Shown: positions 24,594 through 32,507, counted from the stretch's first letter. The stretch: DNA of 36,540 bases from JAAAOH01 sp041686235 (GCA_041686235.1 JAWLED010000022.1:1-36540); one strand, 5' to 3'. Numbers and translations are program-made. The notes: a model not told the origin generated them from the sequence alone.

Positions 24594-25404
24594 TTGCATC
24601 GTTGCCGAGGATTTGTGGAAAACGCATGTACGCCGCGGCGTCTTCGGGCGAACCCGCGTGGAGGCTCTGCGAGGGGTTTCCGTGAGCGTGCAGAAAGGAA
24701 GAACGCTGGGGATCGTGGGCGAGTCCGGAGCCGGAAAGAGCACCCTTGCCCGGGCGCTGTTGTACCTGGACCCGCCGGACCGGGGAACGGTGCGGTTCGG
24801 CGAGGTAGAACTCGGCTCGATCAGCGCGCGCCGGCTCAGGAGGCTGCGCTCGCGGTTTCAAATCGTGTTCCAAGATCCCAACTCATCGCTGAACCCGCGG
24901 TTGAGCATCGGTGCGAGTATCGAAGAGGCGCTTGTTGACCGTATCAGATCACGCCCCGAACGGCGCGATCGGGTGGGGCAGTTGTTAGCCCAGGTTGGGC
25001 TCTCTCCGGATGACCGCACCCGCGTCCCGCACGAGTTTTCCGGCGGACAGAGACAACGCATCGGCATAGCCCGGGCCCTTGCCGCAAATCCCGAGTTGCT
25101 GGTGCTCGACGAGCCCGTCTCGAGCCTCGATGTCTCCATTCAGGCACAAATACTGAATCTTCTGCTCGATCTCAAAGACCAGCTCGACCTGACGTATCTG
25201 TTTATCTCGCATGATCTCAATGTCGTTTCGTTTCTCAGCGACGATATCGCGGTCATGACCGAAGGGTGTATTGTGGAGCGCGGCCCGACGGAACAACTGT
25301 TGCGCAGCCCCACCGAGGCGTATACCCGCAAGCTTTTCGAGGACACGCCGGTTTTCCACGATACGCGGCTGCGCTACAATGAACAGTGGAGGAGCAAACC
25401 ATGA
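24586..25404 (+). CDS. dppF: ABC transporter ATP-binding protein (DppF/OppF type)
   Basis: A 272-residue second ATPase of the importer. Walker A GESGAGKSTLARAL lies near residue 46, the Q-loop in FQIVFQDPNSSLNPR, the signature FSGGQRQRIGIARAL, Walker B LLVLDEPVSSLDVS and the switch His in FISHDLNVV. It lacks the cysteine-rich C-terminal extension of its partner and is short for DppF. The start at 24586 overlaps the dppD stop (ATGGGTGA) and has AGAGGGA upstream. The frame stays open further upstream but that is dppD sequence. The stop overlaps the next start by four bases. Confidence 0.92.
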   Translation: MGDCIVAEDLWKTHVRRGVFGRTRVEALRGVSVSVQKGRTLGIVGESGAGKSTLARALLYLDPPDRGTVRFGEVELGSISARRLRRLRSRFQIVFQDPNSSLNPRLSIGASIEEALVDRIRSRPERRDRVGQLLAQVGLSPDDRTRVPHEFSGGQRQRIGIARALAANPELLVLDEPVSSLDVSIQAQILNLLLDLKDQLDLTYLFISHDLNVVSFLSDDIAVMTEGCIVERGPTEQLLRSPTEAYTRKLFEDTPVFHDTRLRYNEQWRSKP

Positions 25405-26909
25405 AGGTATACATGCCCACCGCCGCGATAGTCGGTGTGCTCACCCTATTTATTGCCGGTACCGCGAGTGCCGGGGGACAGGAGGAATCGAGGAGCCGGG
25501 TTCTCGAGGTCGGTATTGCCGGAGAGCCGGACACGCTGGATCCACAGGCTACCTCGGGGACCTTGACCTTCCAGGTGCTCCGTAATGTCTACGACACGTT
25601 GGTGGTCCCCACCGAAGACGGACGTATCGGACCGGCGCTTGCGACCGACTGGGAGACCTCGGACGACGAATTGCGGTGGACGTTTACCCTCAGGGAGGAG
25701 GTGAGGTTTCACAATGGATCTGAGCTCAGCTCGCAGGACGTAAAAGCGACCTTCGAGCGCATACTTGCCGAGGGATCGGGCTCTCCGTGGAAAGAAGAGT
25801 TTTCCGCTATCGAGGAGATCAGGACGCCCGGCCCCTCCGAGGTCGTTTTCGAGCTCGAGCGCCCCTACGCGCCGCTGCTCTCTTCTCTGGCATCCGGCTG
25901 GGGTGCCATACTGCCGCGAGAGCTCATTGAGGAGGAGCATGATTTTGCGGCCGATCCGGTGGGCACGGGGCCCTTTCGCGTAACCAACTGGGTACGGGAC
26001 AATCGGATCGTGCTCGAGCGCCACGATCAGTATTGGATGGAAGGCGCGCCTCAGTTGGATCGGGTAAACGTCAATATCATCACCGAGCCGTCGGTCCAGA
26101 TCCAAGGGCTCATAAGCGGCGACCTTCACGTAATCGATACGGTGTTGCCCGGCGACGTGGACACGGTGCGCGAGGCCGACAATGCGCGCCTCTATCGCCA
26201 ACTGACGGCGCTCGTGCTCGTGTTGGCAATGAACACCGACCGTGAGCCGCTGGATATTCCCGAGGTGCGCAAGGCAATCAATCACGCCATCGATAAGGAG
26301 GCCGTGCTCGACGTTGCCTATACCGGTGGAGAGGTGGTCGGGACGTTTATGGACTCGCAGAGTCCGTATTACGTCGATACGACCGACATGTATCCCTACG
26401 ATCCGGACAAGGCGCGCGAGATGCTCGAGGCGGTAGGTATAGACGACGATACCACCCTCGAGATTGCGGTACCTCAGAATTATGAGTTTCACGTTCGCGC
26501 TGCGGAAATGTATGACGAGATGCTCAGCGAAGTAGGCCTCGATACCGAGATCCGTCTGGTGGATTGGTCCACCTGGATCAGCGACGTCTACCGTGGTTCC
26601 AAGTATGACCTCACGGTTGTCGGTCACACGGGGAAACTCGACCCCGACGGGCGACTGAACGACGGGTTCGACTATACCAATTGGCAGGACGATGAGGTCG
26701 ATGAGCTCATCGAGGAGGCTCGCCGCACGAGTGAGTTCGAAACACGCAAAGAGCTCTATACGCACGTCCTCGAGATCTTGGGGCGTGAGGTGCCGTTCGT
26801 GTACGTCGGCTCACCCTATCTCTACGTCGGACTCAGTGAGAAGGTACGCGGATTCGAAATCGACCCCACCCTCGACACCTATGATTTCCGGGGCGTGAGC
26901 CTCGAGTAG
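25401..26909 (+). CDS. ABC transporter substrate-binding protein, family 5
   Basis: A 502-residue periplasmic binding protein of SBP family 5 (DppA/OppA/NikA-like). Residues 1-25 form a signal peptide ending ASA-GG, a signal peptidase I site; there is no lipobox cysteine, so it is likely soluble in the periplasm rather than a lipoprotein. The mature part begins LEVGIAGEPDTLDPQATSG, typical of the family. VRFHNGSELSSQDVKATFERIL and DPVGTGPFRVTNWVRDN are further family signatures. GGAGGAG precedes the ATG, which overlaps the dppF stop (ATGA). The ligand cannot be told from sequence. Confidence 0.9.
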   Translation: MKVYMPTAAIVGVLTLFIAGTASAGGQEESRSRVLEVGIAGEPDTLDPQATSGTLTFQVLRNVYDTLVVPTEDGRIGPALATDWETSDDELRWTFTLREEVRFHNGSELSSQDVKATFERILAEGSGSPWKEEFSAIEEIRTPGPSEVVFELERPYAPLLSSLASGWGAILPRELIEEEHDFAADPVGTGPFRVTNWVRDNRIVLERHDQYWMEGAPQLDRVNVNIITEPSVQIQGLISGDLHVIDTVLPGDVDTVREADNARLYRQLTALVLVLAMNTDREPLDIPEVRKAINHAIDKEAVLDVAYTGGEVVGTFMDSQSPYYVDTTDMYPYDPDKAREMLEAVGIDDDTTLEIAVPQNYEFHVRAAEMYDEMLSEVGLDTEIRLVDWSTWISDVYRGSKYDLTVVGHTGKLDPDGRLNDGFDYTNWQDDEVDELIEEARRTSEFETRKELYTHVLEILGREVPFVYVGSPYLYVGLSEKVRGFEIDPTLDTYDFRGVSLE

Positions 26910-26914
26910 CGCGT

Positions 26915-27769
26915 GTGCAGACCCTCGCTTCTCGTGTGAACAACACTCTCCTCTATGCCTCACTGGTATACCTCGTAGTGCTCGTGGCCGCGGCTGCAGC
27001 CGCGCCGCTCGTTGCTCCGTTCGATCCCTTTACACAGGATCTCGGCGCCCGTTTCGTGGCTCCCGGTGTGGAGGGCCACCCGCTCGGCACCGACGACTTC
27101 GGCCGCGACGTGGCGAGTCGACTCATCTACGGTGCGCGGGCAACGCTCACGGTAGGATTTACCGCGGTGGGAATTGCACTGAGTCTGGGACTTGTTATCG
27201 GGCTTTCGGCCGGTCTCTCGGAGGGGCTCCCTGACAGCGCGCTCATGCTCGTCATGGATGCGGTGCTCTCGTTTCCGACGGTGTTGCTGGCAATAACGGT
27301 GGTAACGATTTTCGGCTATGGGCTCGCCCAGGTGATGGTTGCGGTGGGTGTCATCTTTACGCCGGTCTTTGCGCGCCTCGTGCGTGCGGAAACGCTGGCG
27401 GTGAAGCGCGAGGAATACGTAGAGGCTTCTCGGGCACTCGGGAGTCCGCCACTGCGTACGATCAGGCTGCACATCCTCCCGAACGTACTCCCCCAGATCG
27501 TGGTACAAGCCTCCATCACCTTTGCGCTGGCGGTGGTAATCGAGGCATCGCTTTCCTTTCTCGGACTGGGCACCCAGCCACCCAATCCGAGCTGGGGGCT
27601 CATGCTCAAGGACGCGCGCAATTACCTGTTGCGGGCGCCGGGACTTGCTCTGTATCCGGGGATCGCTGTGGCCCTTACGGTGCTCAGTCTCAACATCATA
27701 GCGGACTGGCTGTCGAATCGCTTTTCGGCCTCCGCGCGGGTCCAACAGCGGGCTTACTCGCGAAGGTAG
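26915..27769 (+). CDS. dppC: ABC transporter permease (DppC/OppC type)
   Basis: A 284-residue inner-membrane permease, partner of DppB. After the first helix comes the periplasmic family motif HPLGTDDFGRDVASRLIYGARATL (about 49-72). The EAA loop is EYVEASRALGSPPLRTIRLHILPNVLPQIV, and ASLSFLGLGTQPPNPSWGLML is the conserved late segment. The GTG at 26915 starts five nt after the binding-protein stop. It is the last gene of the operon, placed after the binding protein rather than beside dppB. Its last 16 bases overlap the convergent phospholipase-like gene. Confidence 0.9.
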   Translation: MQTLASRVNNTLLYASLVYLVVLVAAAAAAPLVAPFDPFTQDLGARFVAPGVEGHPLGTDDFGRDVASRLIYGARATLTVGFTAVGIALSLGLVIGLSAGLSEGLPDSALMLVMDAVLSFPTVLLAITVVTIFGYGLAQVMVAVGVIFTPVFARLVRAETLAVKREEYVEASRALGSPPLRTIRLHILPNVLPQIVVQASITFALAVVIEASLSFLGLGTQPPNPSWGLMLKDARNYLLRAPGLALYPGIAVALTVLSLNIIADWLSNRFSASARVQQRAYSRR

Positions 27770-28794
27770 TATGCGCGAAGCTCGTCGGCGATTTTGAGCA
27801 GGGGGAAGGGGGCGGCAGAGGACCGTGCGCAGTGAAGCCGCCGTTCATCGCTGAGGTTATGATTTCCGACCAGCGCCTCCACCGACGGCTCTGTCGCGGC
27901 GGCGGCCGAATCAAACAGGGGAATCCGGCCCTCCCACCCGGCGGCGATACCGTGGAGGAGTCGCGTTGCCTGTTCTACCGCCTCATCGTAGAGGTCGTAG
28001 AGAGAGCTCGTGCGCGTGTCGTGCTCGTCGCAGGGGTGACACCACTGATTGTGCGCGGCATTGGCAAAATCATACCCTTCGGGGAGCTCCGGCGGGTGGA
28101 GAAGGGCAATCATCGCCCGTGCATGACGCTCGCTCTCGGCGTGTTTCACCGCTTTCGAGACGGCGGTATGATCGGCCATGTTGGTGTAGGCGTAGAAGCC
28201 GAGCGAGTCCAGATACGCGTTTCGCAGTCGCTCTTCGAGTTGCCCGTCGTTGCCCGCACGGTCGAAGGCCCCGGCAAACGCCGAGATGAGCGCGTGTGAA
28301 ACGTCCGCCGGTATCGTCGGCCCGCAATCGATGATGGAACGAAAATCCACCTGCCGTGGCTCGGTATTGCGGCGAGAGCGCGTGAGCAGTACATCCACGA
28401 TTCGCTCGAAAAAGGCATGAGCACGGGGAAACACCCGGTCGTCGGGGAGATCGCTAAAGTAGTTTATGAACGGGTGGAGCTTTCTGTCGAGCAGCGCATG
28501 GCAGGCGTAGCCCAGCACGAAGGCGCCGAAACGTGATCGCAGGGGCACTTCCCGCTCTACGGCGTCGCCAACCAGGCCCGCCACTACTTTCCCGTAGTTT
28601 TTTCTGTGGGAGAGCGATCCGTAGAGCAACGCCGACGGCTTGCGCCGGCGGTTGTGGTAAAAAAGGTCCGGGCCCTGTGCCCCGAGCACGAAGCAGGAGT
28701 AGGCGACCGGATCACTGCTCTGCGGGCTGAAATCCGGAAGCGCTGCGGCAATGCTGTCTTCGACGTGCAGCAGATGAGCAAAGTGGGACGGCAT
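27754..28794 (-). CDS. Zinc-dependent phospholipase C family protein
   Basis: A 346-residue protein resembling the zinc-dependent phospholipase C/S1-P1 helical family (PF00882-like). Putative metal ligands lie in MPSHFAHLLHVED at the N-terminus, FVLGAQGPDLFYHNRRRKP, GAFVLGYACHALLDRKLHPFINYF, NMADHTAVSKAVKHAE and HNQWCHPCDEHD. No signal peptide or membrane segment is visible, so unlike secreted phospholipases it is probably cytoplasmic and its substrate is open. The start at 28794 is preferred because a good promoter ends nine nt before it; an in-frame ATG at 28851 would lie upstream of that promoter's start site. It ends inside the last codons of dppC. Confidence 0.7.
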   Translation of the reverse strand: MPSHFAHLLHVEDSIAAALPDFSPQSSDPVAYSCFVLGAQGPDLFYHNRRRKPSALLYGSLSHRKNYGKVVAGLVGDAVEREVPLRSRFGAFVLGYACHALLDRKLHPFINYFSDLPDDRVFPRAHAFFERIVDVLLTRSRRNTEPRQVDFRSIIDCGPTIPADVSHALISAFAGAFDRAGNDGQLEERLRNAYLDSLGFYAYTNMADHTAVSKAVKHAESERHARAMIALLHPPELPEGYDFANAAHNQWCHPCDEHDTRTSSLYDLYDEAVEQATRLLHGIAAGWEGRIPLFDSAAAATEPSVEALVGNHNLSDERRLHCARSSAAPFPLLKIADELRAYYLRE

Positions 28795-28803
28795 TTGAGC
28801 TAG

Positions 28804-28832
28804 AGAGTAGCAATGTGTGCGGCTTAGGGCAA
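28804..28832 (-). promoter_or_regulatory. Leaderless promoter for the phospholipase C-like gene
   Basis: Minus strand TTGCCC (28832-28827), 17 nt, TACTCT (28809-28804), nine nt, then ATG at 28794. No ribosome-binding site is present. Confidence 0.5.
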
Positions 28833-28850
28833 CAACACGACTATCGCCCA

Positions 28851-28879
28851 TTTACGATCGGTTTTTAACTCGCTAAACT
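28851..28879 (+). promoter_or_regulatory. Leaderless promoter for ackA
   Basis: TTTACG (28851-28856), 17 nt, TAAACT (28874-28879), eight nt, then the ATG at 28888. There is no ribosome-binding site. It is divergent from the phospholipase-like gene's promoter, the two -35 elements 18 bp apart. Confidence 0.45.
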
Positions 28880-28887
28880 TCATCTCC

Positions 28888-30096
28888 ATGAATGAGTACA
28901 AAATTCTTGTGGTGAACTGTGGGAGCTCCTCCCTGAAATATGAAGTCTACGAAATGCCCGCGCGCACGAGCCTCGGCAGTGGGTCGGTCGAACGGGTGGG
29001 TCAAGCCAATAGCCGCATCGAGCAAGTTTCGACCAACGGTCGCTTTGAAAGGGAGCAAAAAGTGGCCGACCACGAAGCGGCGGTGCAGATCATGGGAGAG
29101 GCGCTGGTAAGCGATCCCAACGGTATCCTCGGCTCACTCGATGAGCTCAGCGGCGTCGGCCATCGAGTGGTGCACGGCGGAGAGAAGTATTCGGAGTCGG
29201 TGTTGATTGACGACGAGGTCATCGCGGCGATAGAGGAAAACATCGAGCTTGCGCCGCTGCACAATCCGGCCAACCTCACCGGAATACGGAACGTTCGCTC
29301 GCTTCTGCCGGGCAAGCCTCACGTTGCCGTGTTCGATACGGCGTTCCACCAGAGCTTGACGCCGGCGGCGTTTCTGTATGGGCTTCCGCGAGAGTTGTAT
29401 GAGAAATACAAAATCCGTCGCTACGGCTTCCACGGTACGAGCCACCGGTTCGTGGCCGCGGAGGCGGTGAAGCACGTGAAACGTTCCCCCGACAACACCA
29501 ACGTCATATCGTGCCATCTCGGAAACGGCGCCTCCATAACCGCCATTCGCAACGGCACCTCCATCGATACATCGATGGGCTTTACCCCGCTCGAAGGTCT
29601 GGTGATGGGGACCCGCAGCGGTGACATCGACCCCGCCATCATCTTTTATCTAATGGAGCGGGGCTATACCGCAACCCAGCTGAACGAGATGCTCAACAAG
29701 GAAAGCGGCCTACTTGGTCTTTCGGGGATTTCCAACGATTTGCGAGACCTCGAGGAAGCGGCGGAGCGCGGCAACAGGAACGCGCAAGACGCACTCGATG
29801 TATACGCCTACCGTATCCGCAAATACATCGGCGGCTACGCCGCCAACATGGTCAAGACCGACCTTCTCGTCTTTACCGGCGGCATCGGTCAGTACGGCAC
29901 CCGTATGCGAGAGCGGATCTGTAATCGGCTCGAAAACCTGGGAATCGTCATGGACTACCGCAAAAACCTCGAAAATGGTCCGCGCAAGGGTGTCATCTCT
30001 ATGGACTATTCGCCGGTTACCATCCTCGTTGTGCCCACCAACGAAGAGCTGCAAATCGCTCTCGATACGTTTGAGTTGGTCGCCCCCTCGGAGTAG
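28888..30096 (+). CDS. ackA: Acetate kinase
   Basis: A 402-residue ASKHA-fold kinase that makes ATP and acetate from acetyl phosphate at the end of fermentation. The N-terminal VVNCGSSSLKYEVYE carries the conserved Asn and SSS. HRVVHGGEKY, PLHNPANLTGI, VFDTAFHQSL (catalytic Asp) and YGFHGTSHRFV follow in order. GNGASITAIRNGTSIDTSMGFTPLEG and the FTGGIGQYGTRMRERIC adenine-site segment complete the family pattern. The length is standard. No phosphotransacetylase gene is adjacent. Transcription is predicted to begin within a few bases of the ATG. The next gene starts two nt after the stop. Confidence 0.96.
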   Translation: MNEYKILVVNCGSSSLKYEVYEMPARTSLGSGSVERVGQANSRIEQVSTNGRFEREQKVADHEAAVQIMGEALVSDPNGILGSLDELSGVGHRVVHGGEKYSESVLIDDEVIAAIEENIELAPLHNPANLTGIRNVRSLLPGKPHVAVFDTAFHQSLTPAAFLYGLPRELYEKYKIRRYGFHGTSHRFVAAEAVKHVKRSPDNTNVISCHLGNGASITAIRNGTSIDTSMGFTPLEGLVMGTRSGDIDPAIIFYLMERGYTATQLNEMLNKESGLLGLSGISNDLRDLEEAAERGNRNAQDALDVYAYRIRKYIGGYAANMVKTDLLVFTGGIGQYGTRMRERICNRLENLGIVMDYRKNLENGPRKGVISMDYSPVTILVVPTNEELQIALDTFELVAPSE

Positions 30097-30098
30097 GC

Positions 30099-31541
30099 GT
30101 GGATCGAATACTGACCAATCAGGATTTTCTCACAGGGATTCGGTGCGTGCGGCAGTTATGGTACCGGAAAAACGGCCGTTCGAACGGCAGCGCCTCTGGC
30201 GACGGTGCCCTGTATGCGGCCTACGAGGGGGAGCAACGAGAACGGCTGGCTAACCTGCACGAAGAAGCAAACGCGGCCGGCCCCGACGCTGGGGCCGGGA
30301 CCAACGGTGCGGCCGGCCCCGACGGTGGGGCCGGGACCAACGGTGCGGCCGGCACCGACGCTGGGGCCGGCACCGGAGGTGGGGGGCAGGTGGCCCCTGC
30401 TATTGCGTTGCCCGGCGGCTTTAGCGCTCGAGCGCAGGCCGACGACGTATGGGAAACGAATTCGGGCTGTGGCGTCTCCATTTTGAGGCCGGTAACATCG
30501 GTGAAGAAAACGGTCGTGTGGGAGGCGGCGTTCATCCGTCATGTCTTTGAGACCTCGGGGGTGCGAGTCAGCGAAACCGTTTTGCGGTATCTCTCCAAGG
30601 CCTACCGGCGAACAGCACACGACGGCTATGGGGGGCTCATTACCGAGGCCGACCTCGGAAATCGCGTACGTGCACTCGCGGAGGCTGTTCCCCGGCGCCT
30701 CGAGGACATGGCGGAGGCCCTGCTGTTATCCGAGGCCGAGCTCAACAAGCGGGTGGAACCCTGTGGCCGCCGCGATTGCCCGGCATGCTCGCAGGCGCGC
30801 TTTTCTGAAGAGCGACTCGAGCGTCAGGCTGAGAACGGGGAGGAGCTGTCGAGGGAAAAACAGATCCAACTCGAGGTCTCGCGCACGGGTAGGCCGCACA
30901 TCGATCGAAAAGCTGTCGAAACCTTTCTCGAGTCACTCGAGTATCCGGTCTTTTTCTTAGACTTCGAGGCCTATAGCGAGGCCATTCCCACCATGGATGG
31001 GGTCTCGCCGTGGGAGCATATCCCGGTAATCTACTCTTTGCATCGAGTTGTGAGGCCGGGAGCGGAGCCCACCCACGTGGCGTATGCGGCACAACCGAGG
31101 GTGGACGAGCGGGCGGAGCTCTTTTCGCATCTCAGCGGCCAACTGGGGAAGGAAGGAAGCATCGTGGTGTACGGCAAGAGTTTCGAGCGACGCATGATAG
31201 AACGGCTTGCCGGCGCCTCGGGTGTAGAGTGCTCACAGGAGATTGCTGCGCGCCTGGTCGACCTGTCGGGTCTTTTTGCCCGCTGTCATTACTATCGGCC
31301 CGAACAACGCGGCAGTGCATCGCTCAAGGCGGTATACCGAGCGGTGGCCGGCGAAGACTATGACGCTTTGTTCATTTCCGACGGGCGACAGGCCAATGTG
31401 TACTACTACTTTCTGCGCCATGGATTTCCCATGGCGCACGATCTCGACCCCTCACAGGTACTCGAAGAGCTCAAACGGTACTGCTCGCAGGACACCGAGG
31501 CGATGGTGCGCATCGTAGATCATCTCAAAGAGATCGTGTAA
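30099..31541 (+). CDS. DUF2779 protein with exonuclease-like C-terminal domain
   Basis: A 480-residue DUF2779-type protein of unknown role. Residues about 135-172 (TSVKKTVVWEAAFIRHVF onward) match the segment that in relatives follows a Cas4/RecB-like nuclease site. Cys16 plus Cys222, Cys227 and Cys230 (PCGRRDCPAC) could hold an Fe-S cluster as in Cas4/AddB nucleases. The expected Glu-x-Lys before TSVK appears replaced (ILRPVTSVK), so the RecB-like site may be dead. The C-terminal domain has FFLDFEAY (Asp288, Glu290), YGKSFERRMIERL, LVDLSGLF, RGSASLKAVYRAV and YCSQDTEAM, a DEDD/RNase H-like exonuclease pattern. A 12-residue Gly/Ala repeat replaces part of the N-terminal region. GTG start two nt after ackA. 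A DNA or RNA processing role is inferred. Confidence 0.7.
   Translation: MDRILTNQDFLTGIRCVRQLWYRKNGRSNGSASGDGALYAAYEGEQRERLANLHEEANAAGPDAGAGTNGAAGPDGGAGTNGAAGTDAGAGTGGGGQVAPAIALPGGFSARAQADDVWETNSGCGVSILRPVTSVKKTVVWEAAFIRHVFETSGVRVSETVLRYLSKAYRRTAHDGYGGLITEADLGNRVRALAEAVPRRLEDMAEALLLSEAELNKRVEPCGRRDCPACSQARFSEERLERQAENGEELSREKQIQLEVSRTGRPHIDRKAVETFLESLEYPVFFLDFEAYSEAIPTMDGVSPWEHIPVIYSLHRVVRPGAEPTHVAYAAQPRVDERAELFSHLSGQLGKEGSIVVYGKSFERRMIERLAGASGVECSQEIAARLVDLSGLFARCHYYRPEQRGSASLKAVYRAVAGEDYDALFISDGRQANVYYYFLRHGFPMAHDLDPSQVLEELKRYCSQDTEAMVRIVDHLKEIV
30273..30380 (+). repeat. Three 36-bp tandem repeats inside the DUF2779 gene
   Basis: Three copies of 36 bp (30273-30308, 30309-30344, 30345-30380) encode AAGPDAGAGTNG, AAGPDGGAGTNG and AAGTDAGAGTGG. 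The repeats are multiples of three, so copy changes keep the frame. They form a flexible linker of low complexity. Confidence 0.9.
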
Positions 31542-31585
31542 AAAAGCACCACGCATATATGCGAGACGAACCGCCTACCGTGGTG
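31540..31585 (-). terminator. Intrinsic terminator for the secreted-protein gene
   Basis: On the minus strand CACCACG (31585-31579) pairs with CGTGGTG (31553-31547) around a 25-nt loop that holds a second small palindrome, GCATATATGC (31562-31553). It is followed by C and six T (31545-31540). The T-run overlaps the TAA stop region of the convergent DUF2779 gene. Confidence 0.6.
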
Positions 31586-31604
31586 ATGAGATGGGGGAAT
31601 GTGC

Positions 31605-31636
31605 GACGGCCCCGCGCGTTACGCAGGGCCGCCGTC
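31605..31636 (+). terminator. GC-rich hairpin after the DUF2779 gene
   Basis: GACGGC-CCC-GCG (31605-31616) can pair with CGC-GGG-GCCGTC (up to 31636) with small bulges and a CGTTA loop. A mildly T-rich ATGTTTGTCG follows on the plus strand. It is a possible terminator for ackA and the DUF2779 gene; the T-run is poor. Confidence 0.4.
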
Positions 31637-31666
31637 ATGTTTGTCGTCTGTTCGTGTAGCTGTTGT

Positions 31667-32440
31667 CTATCGTTCTATTACCGTGAAGTCGTCGAAGCTT
31701 GCCGCGAGGTGGTTCGTTCGGAGACTAATATAGTCACCCTCGAGCAGTTCGGGATCTACACTGAAATAGAAGCGAAGCGGTGCGGTCGGATCCTTCACGC
31801 CGATCTCCCCGGTATTCGTGTTAACACGGATACTGACGGGTATATCGCGATCGAGATACCTGTTGAGATCGGAAACCGAGGCATCTACGCCGAGCTCTCT
31901 GAGCGCCGCCACGAGATCGATGCTGGTTCGCGAATCGCCGAACAGCCGGCGCATTTCAGAGCTCTCGTACAAATCCATGGTTACGTCGTCCGAGCTCTCG
32001 TAGACCTGCGCGCGAAACCCTGCATGGTGCGGTGCTTCTTCCATAGTTGCGGTGCGCGTGTCGAGGTTGAGCCACAGCAGGTAGCTCTCGTTGTTGCCCC
32101 AGGACTTGCCGCCAATCGGTGGGTCCGTTACGCCTATGTGTACACCGAAACCGGCATGGTAGCGGCCGTCCTCATAGTCGGACATGCTTTCATAGCCACC
32201 GTCGACGTAGCGGATCGTAAAGTCGATTTGGTAGACGCCCTCTTGGGGAACTTCTCTGTCAATTCGGGCCATTCCCGCGTTGGTGTCCTCTTGGATGAGA
32301 CGACCACCTTCGGTCGTCCAATCACCGTAACCCGGCTGCCAGGCACCAAGGTCTGAAAACGAATCCTCGACGACCGTTGACTGAGCGAACAGTGCAAAGG
32401 GTAGACACAGAAGTGCTACCACAAGACCAAGCTTTCGCAT
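31667..32440 (-). CDS. Secreted protein of unknown function
   Basis: A 257-residue protein I do not recognise. Residues 1-19 form a clear signal peptide (Arg-Lys, then LGLVVALLCLPFALFA, cut before QS); there is no lipobox. The mature part begins EDSFSDLGAWQPGYGDWTTEGGRLIQED, the opening style of concanavalin-like beta-sandwich domains that bind or cut glycans. Alternating beta-type segments (GVYQIDFTIRY, YHAGFGVHIGV, SYLLWLNLDT) and the closing LAASFDDFTVIER fit that fold. A central, more helical, acidic stretch (about 150-200) interrupts it. A strong GGAGGAGG precedes the ATG. It has its own promoter and terminator, so it is a single-gene unit. A periplasmic or surface role is likely; enzymatic activity is not evident. 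Confidence 0.75.
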   Translation of the reverse strand: MRKLGLVVALLCLPFALFAQSTVVEDSFSDLGAWQPGYGDWTTEGGRLIQEDTNAGMARIDREVPQEGVYQIDFTIRYVDGGYESMSDYEDGRYHAGFGVHIGVTDPPIGGKSWGNNESYLLWLNLDTRTATMEEAPHHAGFRAQVYESSDDVTMDLYESSEMRRLFGDSRTSIDLVAALRELGVDASVSDLNRYLDRDIPVSIRVNTNTGEIGVKDPTAPLRFYFSVDPELLEGDYISLRTNHLAASFDDFTVIER

Positions 32441-32507
32441 GTTTCCTCCTCCTGTTCGTTGTAGCGACGGATGCCCACGTACGTTGACGCGCGCATCCCA
32501 CCATTAC

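Noticed and set aside
25446..26765. Long minus-strand open frame (about 440 codons) opposite the substrate-binding protein gene
   Set aside because: Its product has no family features, no start signals, and mirrors the codon bias of the plus-strand gene, which has a signal peptide and clear SBP family 5 motifs.
28795..28851. Upstream ATG at 28851 for the phospholipase C-like gene
   Set aside because: The promoter TTGCCC-17-TACTCT lies inside that extension and the family motif begins at the ATG at 28794.
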